Origin: Anarhynchus alexandrinus
Lineage: Eukaryota; Chordata; Aves; Charadriiformes; Charadriidae
NCBI GenBank assembly: GCA_008711295.1
Contig: VUYV01000003.1
Span: 10,202,533-10,266,532, forward strand
Direction of reading: 5' to 3'
DNA length: 64,000 nucleotides
The notes beneath the pieces were generated by a model. It was not told the origin of the DNA. It did no database searches and worked only from the letters and a program-made list of their open reading frames with translations. Both the position numbers and the translations under genes were made by a program. Below are positions 38,051-50,843 of this stretch, one piece after another. Each line of letters begins with the position of its first letter. The stretch's first letter is position 1.

Positions 38051-40450
38051 TTAATGTCATTGCTATCGCTTAATTATATAAAATCTGTATCTTTCTTCTC
38101 TGGTGGTCCTTCATAATCATTGTAGTGCTGCTGTGAAGCAGTTCTATTTTGTCTAAATGGTATTACATCTAGTTGAAACCTTGCTCAGGTTACAAGCAGA
38201 ATGAAGCTGCCAAGATGTTTATCTAGATTTCTTCAGCCATTTTTTGGATTCTCAGTAGATGCATGATAATTGTGTCATTCATGGTGTTATGTGTTCATAC
38301 GTATTGCCCGTACATCAAAGTAAACCAAGCCATAAGGTTTATTGGTGACCTGCACTGGAAGAGAGATGTGAGCTGTAGGTGAATTCTAACAGAATATTCC
38401 AGGAGGTAATATTTAACTCTGATAGATTTTCAGAGAAAGGGTTGCCATTTCTGTGTTTGTGCAATGTATGATGGGACCCTTACCTGGTGTCTCTGCCCTG
38501 CCAAAACATGAATGAAAAATAGGATTGCTTGTCTGAGGAACAGCTCTGTCTTTCACATCAAAACTTGGCAATAGACGATTCCTGAGTGAATGGTCTCAAG
38601 AGATGCTTTCCTTGTAAAGGAATCAAGTGATGGATGAGGCATCTCACATTTTAAACATTATACAGGTGAAAGCATTGGAGTATTCTGAGCCTGTGCCTAC
38701 TGCTGGGTATGTCTGAGTAGTTTGCTTGCTTTTTAATTGTGGTCCTAAAGGAGGTTTGGTAAGTAGGGTGGGACCATTAGAAAATGCTAACAGTTTTCCT
38801 TCTGTAATGCTTTTTTGTACTTGCTGCGGGGTGAAATAATGAAGAATTTTTTGGTAACAGATCAAAAATTCCTTTCTTGTTTAATTGAAAGTGTTTTAGA
38901 GAAGGTCATTGAAAGGACAGATTTCAAGAAGTGGTATTTGCATTTGGTGATGCTTTGGAAAGAAACAGATCACGTTATGCATGCTTTTAAAGTATATATG
39001 GCAAACGCACTGCCAAATGTGTGGAATTTTATAGGCAGCTACTGTGAACAGTAATAGCAATAAATGAATCTGCTTTTTACCCCTACTGAAACTGGCACTG
39101 TAAGCTTTAGGAGGTCCTTTTGCTTTTTTTAAGACTTATCTCAACATATTGCAGCCCTGTCAGGAAACCTCTGCTGTGTTAGTGGTAATATAAATTGTCT
39201 CCCAAACCCTGCAATATTCTACACACAATTCAGAAACTGAATGAAGAGAAATCTGGCACTGGTATGTGATGCAGTACCACTGGGAAAGAAAAAGGAACAA
39301 GTCTGTGAGGATACGTAGAGAATACCTGGGAAAAAAGGGGAAAAATATTCAAGTGAGAAGATCCCTATAGCAGAAATGAGGAGAACAGAACAAAATCTCA
39401 GTGTGAGGTGACATATTTTGAGGGTGAAGGAGAGATGGGGAAGTAAGGCCAGGTTTCAGAGGATGTTTGTGAGGAACAGGAGAATGATGCTCAAACAAGA
39501 AATGGGAGGATCTTGAGTGAAAGAGATTGGGAGAGACATCAAATTAGGAAAGAGAAATGTCTTATAGTAAAAAGAAATAAATGGGATTTCACTGGAAACT
39601 AAATTAGCCAAATCACGGGAAAGACTTAACAAGGGAAGTGAGAGAAATTAAATACCAAGGAAAGGGAAGGATGGAAGAGAACAAAATTCTGATCTTTAAA
39701 AGAAAATAAAATAGTTATATTAATTTTATTGATTTCTTGGAAGATTTTGTGGTGGATTGGATGTCTGCTCTGAGAGAAAGTGAAAGACAGAATAGGAAAA
39801 ACTATGATTTTTGTTTTCCAGGCTTTCCTGTGCAGGAAATGTAATAGGAAGTTATTTTTATTAACCACGATCAGAGAACATGCGACAACAGACTACCAAG
39901 AATGGTGTGGAAAATCCGGTTATTTTTCCAGTCAGACCAGAAGAACCTGTGGCCATTGACCAGCAGGAGCCTAAGGGTCAGATTACTCAGCAGCAGGATC
40001 AGTGAACTGAATGGCTATTGGAATCTGTGCATCCTTTAAATATACACCAACCAACTTACATTAGAGACAAACAAAATCTTGAATGCCATGTAGCTGATAT
40101 TTGTAGCCGTTCATTAATTGCCTTGCGGGCTGTTTTGTCCACCTAATCAACACAAAAAGCAGACTTGTTTGATTTCATTTGCAAATGTGAAACCAATTGA
40201 TTTTACGGAGATATACTTCTTGCTGAGCAGTATTTTTCCATCAAGACAGTCAGGTTACACTAGCCACCGAAAAATGATGATGCAGAAGAGCCAGAACAGT
40301 GAGAGCCTTGGATAGACAGAGGGGAATGTCTTTTGCAAAGCATTTTGGAGGTTGTCAGGTGGAACGCACCCCTTGGTTCAGCGTAGCTGTGATGCTGATT
40401 GCACTGGGAGGGCTTTATCCTTCCACAAGCTGTGAGATGCTGTGAGGTGC
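38051..40450. other. Intronic unique sequence, no gene recognised
   Basis: AT-rich sequence with a purine-rich segment at about 39240-39680. That segment makes a phenylalanine-rich - strand ORF (39626-39868) with no recognisable identity. Confidence 0.5.
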
Positions 40451-40514
40451 CGGGGGTTGGACTAGATGATCTTCAGAGGTCCCTTCCAACCCTGACCATT
40501 CTGTGATTCTGTGT
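40451..40514 (+). mobile_element. CR1 LINE 3' terminal fragment
   Basis: GGGGGTTGGACTAGATGATCTT, then AGAGGTCCCTTCCAACCC, then CATTCTGTGATTCTGTGT are the last about 65 bases of a CR1 element on the + strand. The octamer tail (ATTCTGTG twice) defines the 3' end. The left boundary near 40451 is where similarity fades. Confidence 0.9.
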
Positions 40515-43357
40515 AACACTCAGCCCGCATCCCTAACACATTTGCAAGGGACTGTGAGACAAGGGACTAAGGGGAGCACAATGCCTTTATCTGCAGCAAT
40601 AGCATGTTTTTCATCTGTAAAGGAAATATTCAGCTGGCTACCTTGCCTGGGCTTACCAGTGACCCGGGTTTTATCTTAGCAGTCTTGGTTGAACACACAT
40701 GCAGAATAGAAATACGTTTGTTTATGGGCAGGAAATGCATAAGCCTTTTAATGGACAAAGCGTGAGTTTGAAGCATTAAACGTGACCTGCTTTGTTGTAT
40801 GCCAGTACCTGCAAAGGGTTATTCTTTGTAGTGTCCTACTTGGACTCAAGCACTAAAGCTTTCATCAAAGTAAATCTGATTATTTTGCACATGGTTTTCC
40901 TGAAAGGATGTTATGATTTTCTAGATGTTTGGTGGCTGGTGATAAATTAGGCTTTTATGATGTCATGTGAAAGGCCACTGCTTGGACTTCCTTCTCTATC
41001 AAGCGTGCTGGAGAATACATTTGGGACGTACTCACAATCAGAAATTATCCTACCTTGTTTTATTTTAACCCTTTTGTGGACCATTGTTTGCTTTGTAACT
41101 AGAGGTGTTCGGGCAAGGGTAGCTTCACCTTTGCAGGCAGGAGCCCCGTGGTATCCCATCCTGAGTCCCCTCCATATACCGTGTTTGAAATGGATTTCTT
41201 TTTTTCCTGTTGGGTAACAAAGCCTCCACTCATGAGCTCCCTTTAGGCCTTTCACACCTTACATTTTTTCTGTATATTGTCTTGAAAATGGTTTTCAAAT
41301 CAGATGGGGGTTTTAGTGAGAAATTGGAATGCAGTGAGGGGTGGGGGGGAAGGTGATACATCCCATAAATTAGGTCAGGTTTATGACCATGTAGAGGGAT
41401 GCTGCTTCCAAAAAAACAGCCAGCAGTAAAAGGCAGGACCTAACTGCTTTGTCCAGAGAAGTGGCAGCTCGCTGCTTCACCCCCTGTACTGCAGGGAGGG
41501 AGTATTTTACAACTGTCTTTCAAACAATGAGAAATGACTAACCATCCTTCACGCTAACTCTTTTGTACTAGTTAATCCATAGCAGGAAGGAAGGCGGGAA
41601 GAGAGAAGTACCCATCCCCTCTCTGTCCTTCCCCACCCCAATCTTACCACAAGCTTCAGGGGGAGAGAGGTTCGTATATAGATATAACAGGTAAGGAAGG
41701 GAGTGTCATCATCTCTTGTGCCCAGCCTGAGCCACAGCCAAGCCTTCAGAGTAGCGAGACGAGCACTGAACACAGGGCAAAGGTGGCAATTGCTGTTGCA
41801 GGTGGGTTAGAATTTTCCGACGATATGCTCTTCCGATGAAAAACGACATTTTGAGCAAATTAGTTTTTTATTAGAGCAAATATAACAGCACACCCTTAAA
41901 AAAAAATTTAATATAATTTTGATGTTAACATAACAAATGGCTTGATTTTTTCAGAGATGCGAATATCTATAAGGATAGTAAAATCACCACAAACAATGCA
42001 TCCTGTACAAGATAAAGAATTCATCCTATGGAGTAGTAATATCCCACTAATCATAGACCTGATGCTTAATGCTCTAAAGGTAGATAGATTAATATCTATA
42101 GGTAAAATACAAGATTACTGTCCTAATGTTTATTGTTTTGTTGCTTATCGTTTGTTATTTGACTAGCAGTGACAACTAAACCTATTAACATTTCCAATAT
42201 AAATTGTTATAAATTAAGTATTTTTTAGTGGAAGAAGAGAAGAAACTAAGTAGCCTTCCAGCATGGATTTCTGGGCTTACCAGTTTTCCTATTCATCTTG
42301 ACATGTCAGTCAGTGAAGACAGCTAACCCTAAGGGGTCACATTTCATTTTCCAGTAAGAAATGCAGCCGGTACGACACAATAAACCCCGCTGAAATCAAA
42401 CGGCTTCACAGAGCGATTTCCTGACGTTTGCAGAAAATGCAAAGAGTAGGGAGTGATGAGAAAAATAATCAGAGAGGATTAAAAAAATTGTGAGAATTGC
42501 ATTTCATAATTTTAAAAGTTACCATGCCCTTGCCTAATTAATACATACTCTGTGTGGCAATAAAACCATGTACAATGAAGACACAATTATCTTACTCTCC
42601 CCCCCAAAATTGTTGTCAGAGAACAGGCCACGGTGAAGCAAGCCACAAACATTTAATAGTGAACAAAAGCAGGACTTGAAGTGAAAAGAGAAGGAACCTG
42701 TTCTTTTTCTACACTGCAGCTGATGTCCACCCATATGAAAGAGGTTCATCCTTCTTGGTCTTGGTTTTTAGTGATGTGGAGGTGACACACGGGTGCTCTC
42801 TCTACCCTCTGGCCTGGGAGCTTGAAGAAATGTGCTCGTATACAATCTCCCCAAAACCTCTGCTGTAAAGGGAAGATGCACAGATGCTTCTAACCCACGT
42901 CATGCAAAATCCAGGTTATTCAGACACGTCTTTTATGCACACGTTAGCTTGAAGCGTGCTTGAAGCTCACACATCGTTCGCTATCAGCCGCCAGGCTACA
43001 GGGCAGTGACGGCCAGTGGGGGTGGTACCACCTTTAACCACCATTCGCAAAGAGCAATTCTATTTTGTTAGAAGAGTTGGAAAAGCTTAGTTTGGTTCAT
43101 AATTACATATAGCATTTAAGTATTAGTTTGGATTTTAGCAAACGAGCAAAAGATTTTTAGCTGTGATGTGTGCGTTTGGATGAGTGGGTATGCCACGTCA
43201 GAAAGAAAGTGTTTACGTGTCCAGCGCTAATACCTGAACTGTCATAATTACAGTCTGTACATGTCAAATGGAGTGGGTTTGATCTTCTTCCTCTCCTCCA
43301 GAAGTTCCCTGCTTTTTCAGCAGAGGCGCTCCTGTAAACTAGAAACGATCTCACGGC
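40515..43357. other. Intronic unique sequence, no gene recognised
   Basis: AT-rich sequence with a few moderately GC-rich patches (about 40950-41260 and 41440-41780) that carry overlapping short ORFs on both strands, none recognised. Confidence 0.5.
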
Positions 43358-43690
43358 CTCACGGTACTTAAAGGAGGCCTACAGGAAAGATGGGGACAAA
43401 CTTTTTAGCAGGGCCTGTTGCAGTAGGACAAAACTTTAAACTAAAAGAGGGAAGATTTCGACTAGATGTAAGGAAGAAACATTTTGCTGTGAGGGTGGTG
43501 AAACACTGGAACAGGTTGCCCAGAGAGGTGGTAGATGCCCCGTCCCTGGACACATTGAAGGTCAGGATGGACGAGGCTCTGAACAACGTGATCGAGTTGA
43601 AGGTGTCCCTGCTCATTGCAGGGGAGGTTGGACTAGGTGACCTTTAAAGGTCCCTTCCAACGCAAACTATCCTGTGATGCTATGACTCTA
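43358..43690 (+). mobile_element. CR1 LINE 3' end, frame-broken
   Basis: The + strand carries CR1 ORF2 C-terminal segments: a YLKEAYRKDGDKLFSRACC-like start in one frame, then FKLKEGRFRLDVRKKHFAV, HWNRLPREVVDAPSL and VSLLIAGEVGLGDL in another. The shift lies near 43430, where a short deletion removes part of the usual SRTRGQ segment. It ends with CCCTTCCAACGCAAACTATCC and a degenerate octamer tail. This is a dead 5'-truncated copy. Confidence 0.95.
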
Positions 43691-43889
43691 TTCAGAAGCG
43701 TCTTTGGTGTTTTGCAGAGCGGTGAGCTGAGGTTAGAATTACACTTGCATCCAAGCTGGGAAACACCTTCCAGATCTTCCCAAGAGAGCAGAACTGGGCC
43801 TCGGGGCAAACTGAGAGGGAGGGAAGCACCCGCCTCACCGCAGCCAGCTGCGGGAATTTTGCTGTTGGCAGCAGCGGGGCTTTCCCCAC

Positions 43890-44530
43890 TGTGGGGGGAA
43901 CACCCTTCAGCCCGCCTCACGCGTGGGGTGCTGAAAAGCACCCATGGCCCAACTCGCAGCGGGGATGCCCCGGCACAGCGCTGCGCCGATCCCCGTGCAG
44001 GACGGCTCTCGATGGAGCGAGCTCAGCTCCAGATCTGAAACAAAGTGAAATTCAGCACTGGCTTCAGGGATATCGGGCTGTAATTCGGGAGGAATTTTAT
44101 CTGGCTCGAGGGACCGCGCTGGCCAAGATGTTTTCTCAGGCTTCACTTGGCAAGTCGATAGATCTGAGTAAGGCTCAGCCCTGTGAGGGGGCTCTCGTGC
44201 CTGCGGCTCCGCTGGTGCTCGCGCCGTGGCCGAGTGTCCGCACGTGCTCTCCTCCCGGGGACGCGCGTGGGCTGCGGCCTCGTGTCGATTCACCGGGGCA
44301 CTGCCTCCGCCGAAGCGTGATTAGGGTCCGGCGACGACGCTTCCGAGGCACCCGGGGCCGGCTCCCCCCGCTTCACCGTTTTATCTGCGGTGTCGGTGGG
44401 GGCCGCCAGGGCCGGGGCTGAGCGAGCCCATTTCCCCGGAGCGGAGCATTGTTCCCGGCCTCCGGCCGCCGCGTGGCCCCGCTGATGGACAATACCGCCC
44501 GACCCCGACTTCCTGAGCAGACCAGACAGC
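43890..44530. promoter_or_regulatory. CpG-island-like block inside GMDS intron
   Basis: This is a sharp rise in GC and CpG within an otherwise AT-rich intron (for example GGGGACGCGCGTGGGC, GGTCCGGCGACGACGCTTCCG and GCCGCCGCGTGGCCCCG). Overlapping ORFs on all strands, up to 176 codons, reflect the scarcity of stop codons and show no family. It may be the start site of a non-coding transcript, an alternative promoter or a developmental CpG-island enhancer. It lies immediately before a cluster of GATA motifs. Confidence 0.55.
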
Positions 44531-44551
44531 TTGCTGTTTTCTTCGCGTCTC

Positions 44552-44897
44552 TTATCACCCCCTGTCATTGAAAGAGAGGTCTGGCTTCGGCTTCGGTTTG
44601 GGCTGATAGGCAGCAGCGAAGTGGAAAAGGCGCAGGGGAGGGAAGGGAAGAGGAGGAGGGAGGGAGAGGAGCTCCATTACTGTTATTATCGCCCTAATGT
44701 TTATTGCTGCTCCGAGTTCATTTGCCTTAACCCTTTGTAAGCTGGTCAAATTAAAGATTATCAAACCGATAAGATAAAGCCGCGGTTCTAACGCCCCCGG
44801 TTCCTGGTGGAAAAGCGAAGGCTGTGCTCAGGTTTTATTGACCGTGAGGTTTGTGTTGACACCTTATCGCTGGAGCGCGGCGGAGTCCCGAGATAAG
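44552..44897. promoter_or_regulatory. GATA-motif cluster, candidate enhancer
   Basis: Eight GATA cores on both strands occur in about 350 bp: TTATC at 44552, GATA at 44605, TTATC at 44686, GATTATC at 44756, GATAAG at 44768, GATAAA at 44773, CTTATC near 44863 and GATAAG at 44892. Most are extended GATAAG/CTTATC forms, the high-affinity type known for GATA factors. The block also holds GGTCAAATTAAAG and TTTTATTGACC. It follows a CpG-rich block. Enhancer function is inferred from motif density. Confidence 0.45.
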
Positions 44898-44899
44898 AC

Positions 44900-46430
44900 C
44901 TTACCCTAAAGATGCCCGGCACTCGCAGCCTGCCGAGGTCCATCAGATGTGGAGGGGCTCAGCGCCGCGCAGACTCAGCCCTTTCCTCCAGTCGTTCTGC
45001 CCCCTTCCCCCTCCACACGGTTTTGGTAAAAGCGGAGCTTTCTGAATAGGGAGGGGATTTGCACAGGAAAACATGCTAGGGGAAAAAAACATTATGCCTC
45101 TTATTTTAAATGGCATTTTGTTATACGGGAGTTTCAGCCTATTGGTTGCTTTTGCCTTTTGCCTTTTCCTGTGGTTCTTTGCAAACAATACTGTCTTTCT
45201 GCAAAAGACTGCTGACCCAAGAGTGGAAAGCAGTCTGTTCATGCTGCATTAAAACAAATTTAGATCAGGAACCAAATTCACTGGCATTCTTCTATTCCCT
45301 CGGTACCCTAACTGCTCCACAACTTTGCTTTTCTAAGAACAGTGGAAAGAAAAAACGAAAACTGAGCGACACATTACGGCTCTTCTTAAATTCCTGAAGA
45401 TGTTTACTGTGTTCCTCGTTAGGCTTGGGCTTTGCTCATTGACGTGTTTTATCTTCGGTCTCTTCATATTTACTGTGGAGATAGGAGTCTCTTGCTTTAT
45501 GACTATACTTTTTTTCCCCCTGTTACTATAGATATTATAACAAACACTACTTTCTTTGCAAAGAAATCGAGCCAGTGCTCTCTGCCTTGTGCATCTCCAT
45601 GAGCACTTACGGAGCAGCGTACAGCAGACGCAGTGCTTATTACTGTGACTCCTTCTGGGGTTGGATCTGAGCTTAGCTGAACCATGCATTGAATTTTGCA
45701 CCAGCAAGGTGTGCGTGTACAGGCCCTACAGCTCTGATTTAATGAGATCCTACTACTTTTCTTAACGGAGCGGACAGGGAATAGCTCGGCCGAAGTCACA
45801 GAAAATGCCCTCCAATGTTGCACCGGGGTTAAGACACGACATCCCCAGGCCTGGTGGCAAGTGCGGGAGAACACTAGGGAATGGAGGATAAGGGTGATGG
45901 TGGAAGAGCTGCCTAGTGAGCAATGCATGCAGTCTCCTGAGTATTCGCAAAAAACACTTTAACACGGCTGTTCTCGGAGCAATGAGCTGCAGCAGATACC
46001 CAAATACACCGTGGGGCTGATGTTACTACTGAGATGTGCTACCTGAACTCTCATTAAAAATTGCTACAAAAAATGCTCCAAAAAGTGCACAGAAGGGGAG
46101 GCTATTTCATAAGATAAACTTTGATGCATACATTACTGAGATAAACTGGTGAAAACGCAAAACTGTAAGCTAATGTTGCCTAATTAAGTAGCTATGTTTA
46201 TTCGTTTTTCTTTTAATGGGACGAGCTGAAGCTGAAAGGCTATGGTTTTAAGAAGGAAATAAGGAAAATAAAACACGAGCAGGGTTTGCAGGAAACTTTG
46301 GCCCCTAGACTCTTGAAATCCTCCCTGACAAAACTTCTCGAGCGAAAGAGTGCAAGACTAAACACGCAAGCCAGAGCCTCCACCGAGCCGGGTCTGCGCT
46401 CTTTGCTTATGGGAGCTCCGCCGTAACAAA
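44900..46430. other. Intronic, no gene recognised
   Basis: Mixed composition with short ORFs only; the largest is about 141 codons on the - strand at 45503-45928 and is not recognisable. Confidence 0.5.
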
Positions 46431-46439
46431 TCATCCTCC

Positions 46440-46880
46440 GAGCGGTCGTGCTGATTGTGAACGTAACCCTGGCCGCTTTTCAGATGCAGTAAAACTGTTG
46501 TGTGCTTAGATCGGGTCTGTTTATTTTTAGAGGTAAAGCCTTGTCTCGGCCGCGGCGAGCGGAGCTGGGCACGCTTCCATCGCAGGTGTTTTCCTGAGGA
46601 CTCGGTCTCGGTTTTATTCTGGTGTAAGAGAGAGGGAAAGCTGGCGCTCGGTGCTGGCTTCGGCGAAGGCACATTTTCAAGGGAATCAGCTGAGCTGTAA
46701 TAACAAAGGAAGCCTTGGCCTTCTTTCAGGCCACGCTATCTCCTTTTTCTCACATTGTCTCGAGGCTTTAAATTTTCAGTTAAAGTTAATTGAATGCGAC
46801 GGTGAGGCATTGCACAGTGAGAGCAGACCAATCACTGCGCGAGTCAAAATAGGAGTCGTGATGACACTCAGAACAAGGGC
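46440..46880. promoter_or_regulatory. Candidate conserved non-coding element
   Basis: A CpG-containing, low-repeat block with CACATTGTCTC (SOX-like), AGTTAATTGAATGCG (homeodomain-like), GACCAATCACTGCGCG (CCAAT), GTCGTGATGACACTC (ATF/AP-1-like) and TAATAACAAAGG motifs. It differs from the flanking AT-rich DNA. Function is inferred only. Confidence 0.3.
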
Positions 46881-49800
46881 TTGGGAAATGTGATATTTAC
46901 ATTAAAATATTTTACATTTTTGTCTCGTGGTTTTAAAGCCAAATTTAAAAATGCCTTACCACATCGCATAACAAATTTCTCTCTGTTTATCTGTATGTAT
47001 TTGCATGTGTGCATTTGGACAATAAAACCAAATCATTATAATACCAGATTTAGTAATAATGGGGTATTTTCTACACAGTTACGCAGCCTCATTTGCAGGA
47101 AAGATAAAACAGAAAAACTCACATCAGATGAACCCATTCTTTTCTCTGAGAGACAGTGAGGTGCATATTAAGCCGTAGGAGAGTTTACTCTCATATTAAG
47201 TGGCAACAGAGAATTTGACTGTTGTCTTTTCCATCTTCCTGCCCTTTAAATATTTACCTGGATGTTGTTTCCAACTCTCGGCTTGCAGACGAAACTTGTC
47301 ATTACTACTCACTTATGTTAACTGTATTTGCATGGAGAATAAGGGCTTGTTCCTCCCAAAATGGATAAGTAAAACCGAGGACTTAATTTTGTGTTCATGA
47401 TCTGAGTACTGTAAAAGCAACAGAAAGCCTTAATCGGTGTTTTCAGGTTTGCAGACTCTCAGCTCAGTATCTAAATCCTCGGGGTTTTCACGGAGTCAAA
47501 GGGCTTTGTTTTCCTGTCAGTATGTAAAGCACAACGCCACAGAAAAAGTTATCCTGCAGGAATACAAAACGTGAACTGGTGTCATTTCATCAGGTGCCTT
47601 TCCATCAGGAATAGGGATATACGGGGCAATTTACATTCAGTGGCAGCTGTTTTTTTGAGAACGCTCTCCCATCCCACTCCACCCCCCTCAAAAAAAAAAA
47701 TCCAGGTTTTCTCCTGTGGAACTTCACCTCTTCTTTCTTTCCTTTCTGATCTGGTTGTACCCCCAGAAAGTGAAGTCCTGATACTGAAAAATCAATACAC
47801 TTTAATGATCAGCATGCCAGAGGTTTTTCGGTTGTGGGGTTTTTGTGGGTTTTTTTTTCCTCTTGGAAGCCTGACAGATGCATCTCTGGTTTCAGTGAAA
47901 GACTTGAATAATATAAACAAGCAGTCATTCTGTTCCATGAGGACATGAGGAACTTTTTTTTATATTCTTATTTTATTGTAATTACCTTATTGTTTTCATA
48001 TTATGAGCTACTTGTAGAAAAATACAGGAAACATGACTGCAATACAATCCTTTAATCAGGAATAGCTTTGTTCCAGTCATCATTTCCATTCAGTGTTGAA
48101 ACTTTGACTAAGAAGAATACAATCAAACCTTGAACTTCCATGTAATATGGTGTTAATATTATGATTTCATTTGATCTCTGAGCCTAGTAGCTTCTATAAG
48201 AGAACCTTTTAAAAAGTGCCTAGGAGACATTTTGTCTGTAATGCTATTTTCAAGTAAATCTAACTACAAAGTAGTGTTTCTCAAAAGTACACAAACTTTT
48301 CCAGGAGAACCATTTAAAATCTTTTAACCTAAGTCAGCTGGGGGATTTGTATTATCATATATATTAAATCTTCTTTTTTCTTTTTTTTCCCCTTCACAGA
48401 TTATGCCATAATACCTTTACTGCATCATTGTCAAAGCATGTGAACTTTTAAAGGAAAAATGCTCTTTTATTTTTTAATATACTTAAATGGATTTAATACA
48501 CTAGTTGTTTGTGTTATCTCTATGTATAATCCAGCACTGCAAAGAACTTCACTTTTACTGATTTGCAGCCTCCCCCCAACCTTATTTTGGCCTATTCAGC
48601 AGCTGAGTGTTTATGTTTTTGAATGAAGGGCTGGAATTAGGTAAAGTATTTTTTTAGATAAACTGTTTTAACAAAAAGCATTTGTCCAAGAAAGTTAAAA
48701 GACTGCTCCCAAGCTGTTCAAAAGCAGAATGCAGCTACATAGAGCAGGCGATGGCAATTCAGTCTGTTCTTCACGGTCCTTTTTTTTTTTCAAATGGGAA
48801 GCCAGTATCCTAGATAGGCTCGGTTTCAAAGCATGCTTTCCATATAAAGACTGTGGATGTAAAATTATTACTTACGCAGCATTTATAAAAATGAAACTCT
48901 CAGTTTTATGATATGGCTTTCATGACTTAAAAGTAGGTGGTATTAAAACACTTCACTTCTAGCTAATGGCTTGAATTAGGACTGAATAAAAGGCAATTGT
49001 TTTTACACCGAAATTATTATTTTTAAGAAGTATTTCCTTGTTTCCAGGCACATATATACACACATATATAATGTAAATTAAACTGAACCCCAGATAAAAG
49101 GCATACCTCCATGAGCACATTAGGGTCTGATCCAAATTTTGTCAAAGCTAGTGGGAGTCTTTCCCATTTCAAACCAGATTTTGCAATCCATATTCACACG
49201 ACCCTCCAGGGGATCCCTCGAGCTGACGCGGTTTTGCATGACTTGGCCTCAAATGTCTGCTGCAGTTTCTAAAAACCCATTATAGGGCCGCAGTAGGAAA
49301 TCATTTAGTCTAATTTAGGGAAATCACAGCATTTCTTATTTTCATATCATTTTGTTCTGATCCATCTGTTTACTCTTTTCTGAAGGCAGGCTGAAATGTT
49401 TTTAGCCTAAAGACTGAACTAGTAAAAACGCTGCCTGGAATAGTCTCGGCAGACGTGTTTGTTCCACATCCCCTTCTTCGGTGCAATATTTCCTTTGGTG
49501 GATTTCCTCTGCTCCTGGAAGCGAGCTGTCTAGCTTTCTGGAGCACAATTATGAAGAAGAATTTCCTACGTTTTACTGCACAGGATGAGGTGATTTTGGA
49601 AGTTAACATGACCTGAACCACACATGCACAAAAGATAGCATCTGAAAAATGTAGTGTGCAGGCAGCCCAGTTAAAAAAACCTTAAGCCAGAAAATGCTCG
49701 TTAGCTCCACCGCTGGCCAGAGAGTGGAAGAGGGAGAAGAAAGGCAGTCCGTGCATTTTTCGGGAAAGCCTGCTGTGTTACCACCATAAAGTCAAAGGCA

Positions 49801-50774
49801 AGAGCAGAATTCAGCCTTAGCCTTCTTGTTCTATAATAAAGTTGGGTTGGGCTGGTTCCCTTTAAACCTGGGCAGATATAATTTTAGTATTTACTGCTAC
49901 AGAGAAAGGAAGCTTGGGAGGAGAGATGATACATTTTATTAAATCAACACATACAGTTGGAAAAAGCTAAGAATTTGAACACAGTATTTCAATTTTAAAC
50001 AAAGTTTCAGTCACTTTTTTCATTCAATTAGAAATGCCGTCAACAGAGCTTTTTTCTTTTTTTAATTTTGTTATGTTATTTTTGATGACTGGTTGTGGGA
50101 TTGTTTTGGTGTGGTTGCACTTTTAAGAATACATGAACAGTAAGGCAAATATGAACAAAGTCTTGGTTTCTGTAATGGTTTCAAGATAATTTCTTTTCAT
50201 TTATGAGGTATTTAGGCTTTTCTTTGCATGTGGATGCTCAAAATACTCTAGAAAAAAGATGTAGGCGTTCCAAAGCTGGATGTTTACTACTGTTGCATAT
50301 GGTTACCCATATTCATAACAGTCTTTCAGCATCATCTGTCTGTGATCACGTTTTTATTTGAAAGAGACTAGTTGCCATGTTTGCTCTGTGATTTACATTA
50401 TTTAAACAAATGGGGGGAAAAAAAGAATTTGAAACAGCTCATTCAACAGCATGACTAAGACATATGACAACTTCTTCTAAAATGTTCAGCATTATACAGC
50501 CGTAAGGCTGGAGTTCAAACCCCGCGCGCACACAAAAACAAAGAATAACTCTTTCAGTCTGAAATAGCCTGGTGAAAGGATGCTGCCTCCTGGTGATTTA
50601 TAGGCATATGAGCTTCCACTAAAATTGTATCTTAAAGAGAAATATTTTGTCCTCAGAAGAGCCCCAGCAGTGGCCCCGGCCACGCTCGGCTCGCGGGGAA
50701 GCACAAGCAACAAGGAGCCATCAAGGTGAGGAAGGTGGATGCTTCACGCAGCACTTCTCTCTTCTTTTCCACAG
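46881..50774. other. GMDS intron, 3' part, no gene recognised
   Basis: AT-rich sequence with short ORFs. It ends at the splice acceptor of the first recognised GMDS exon, preceded by CACTTCTCTCTTCTTTTCCACAG. Confidence 0.6.
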
Positions 50775-50843
50775 GATTTTCTGCAAGGGGACTGCACCAA
50801 AGCCAAACAAAAGCTGAACTGGAAGCCGAGAGTCACGTTTGAT
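50775..50843 (+). CDS. GMDS: GMDS penultimate coding exon
   Basis: This 69-base exon encodes 23 residues starting [18 protein letters not shown] and ending TFD, a near-identical match to the C-terminal region of vertebrate GDP-mannose 4,6-dehydratase. The enzyme is a cytosolic, NADP-dependent short-chain dehydrogenase/reductase that converts GDP-D-mannose to GDP-4-keto-6-deoxymannose, the first step of de novo GDP-L-fucose synthesis for fucosylated glycans. The exon is flanked by a pyrimidine-rich CACAG acceptor and a consensus GTGAGT donor, and both junctions are phase 0. The Rossmann fold and catalytic YxxxK are encoded upstream, outside the window. Encoded residues belong to the substrate-binding C-terminal domain. 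Confidence 0.97.

Larger units (their letters stand above)
1..50774 (+). other. GMDS: GMDS intron (penultimate or earlier), left part
   Basis: This interval precedes the first recognised GMDS coding exon and ends in a polypyrimidine tract and CAG acceptor at 50774. No stretch encoding the preceding GMDS residues was recognised, so it is read as one intron entering from the left edge. That is an inference, because a short exon could be missed by eye. GMDS is known in other vertebrates for very large introns, which fits 50 kb without exons. The sequence is mainly AT-rich and unique, with short random ORFs, a few CR1 copies and simple repeats, and several low-repeat blocks listed separately. Confidence 0.75.

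Noticed and set aside
43368..43616. 82-codon - strand ORF
   Set aside because: Antisense of the CR1 copy at 43358-43690.
43891..44421. 176-codon + strand ORF in the CpG-rich block
   Set aside because: Overlaps a 128-codon - strand ORF, low-complexity composition and no splice context.
1..50774. Additional GMDS coding exons
   Set aside because: The residues expected just before the 50775 exon were looked for and not found in readable form; a very short exon could still be missed.
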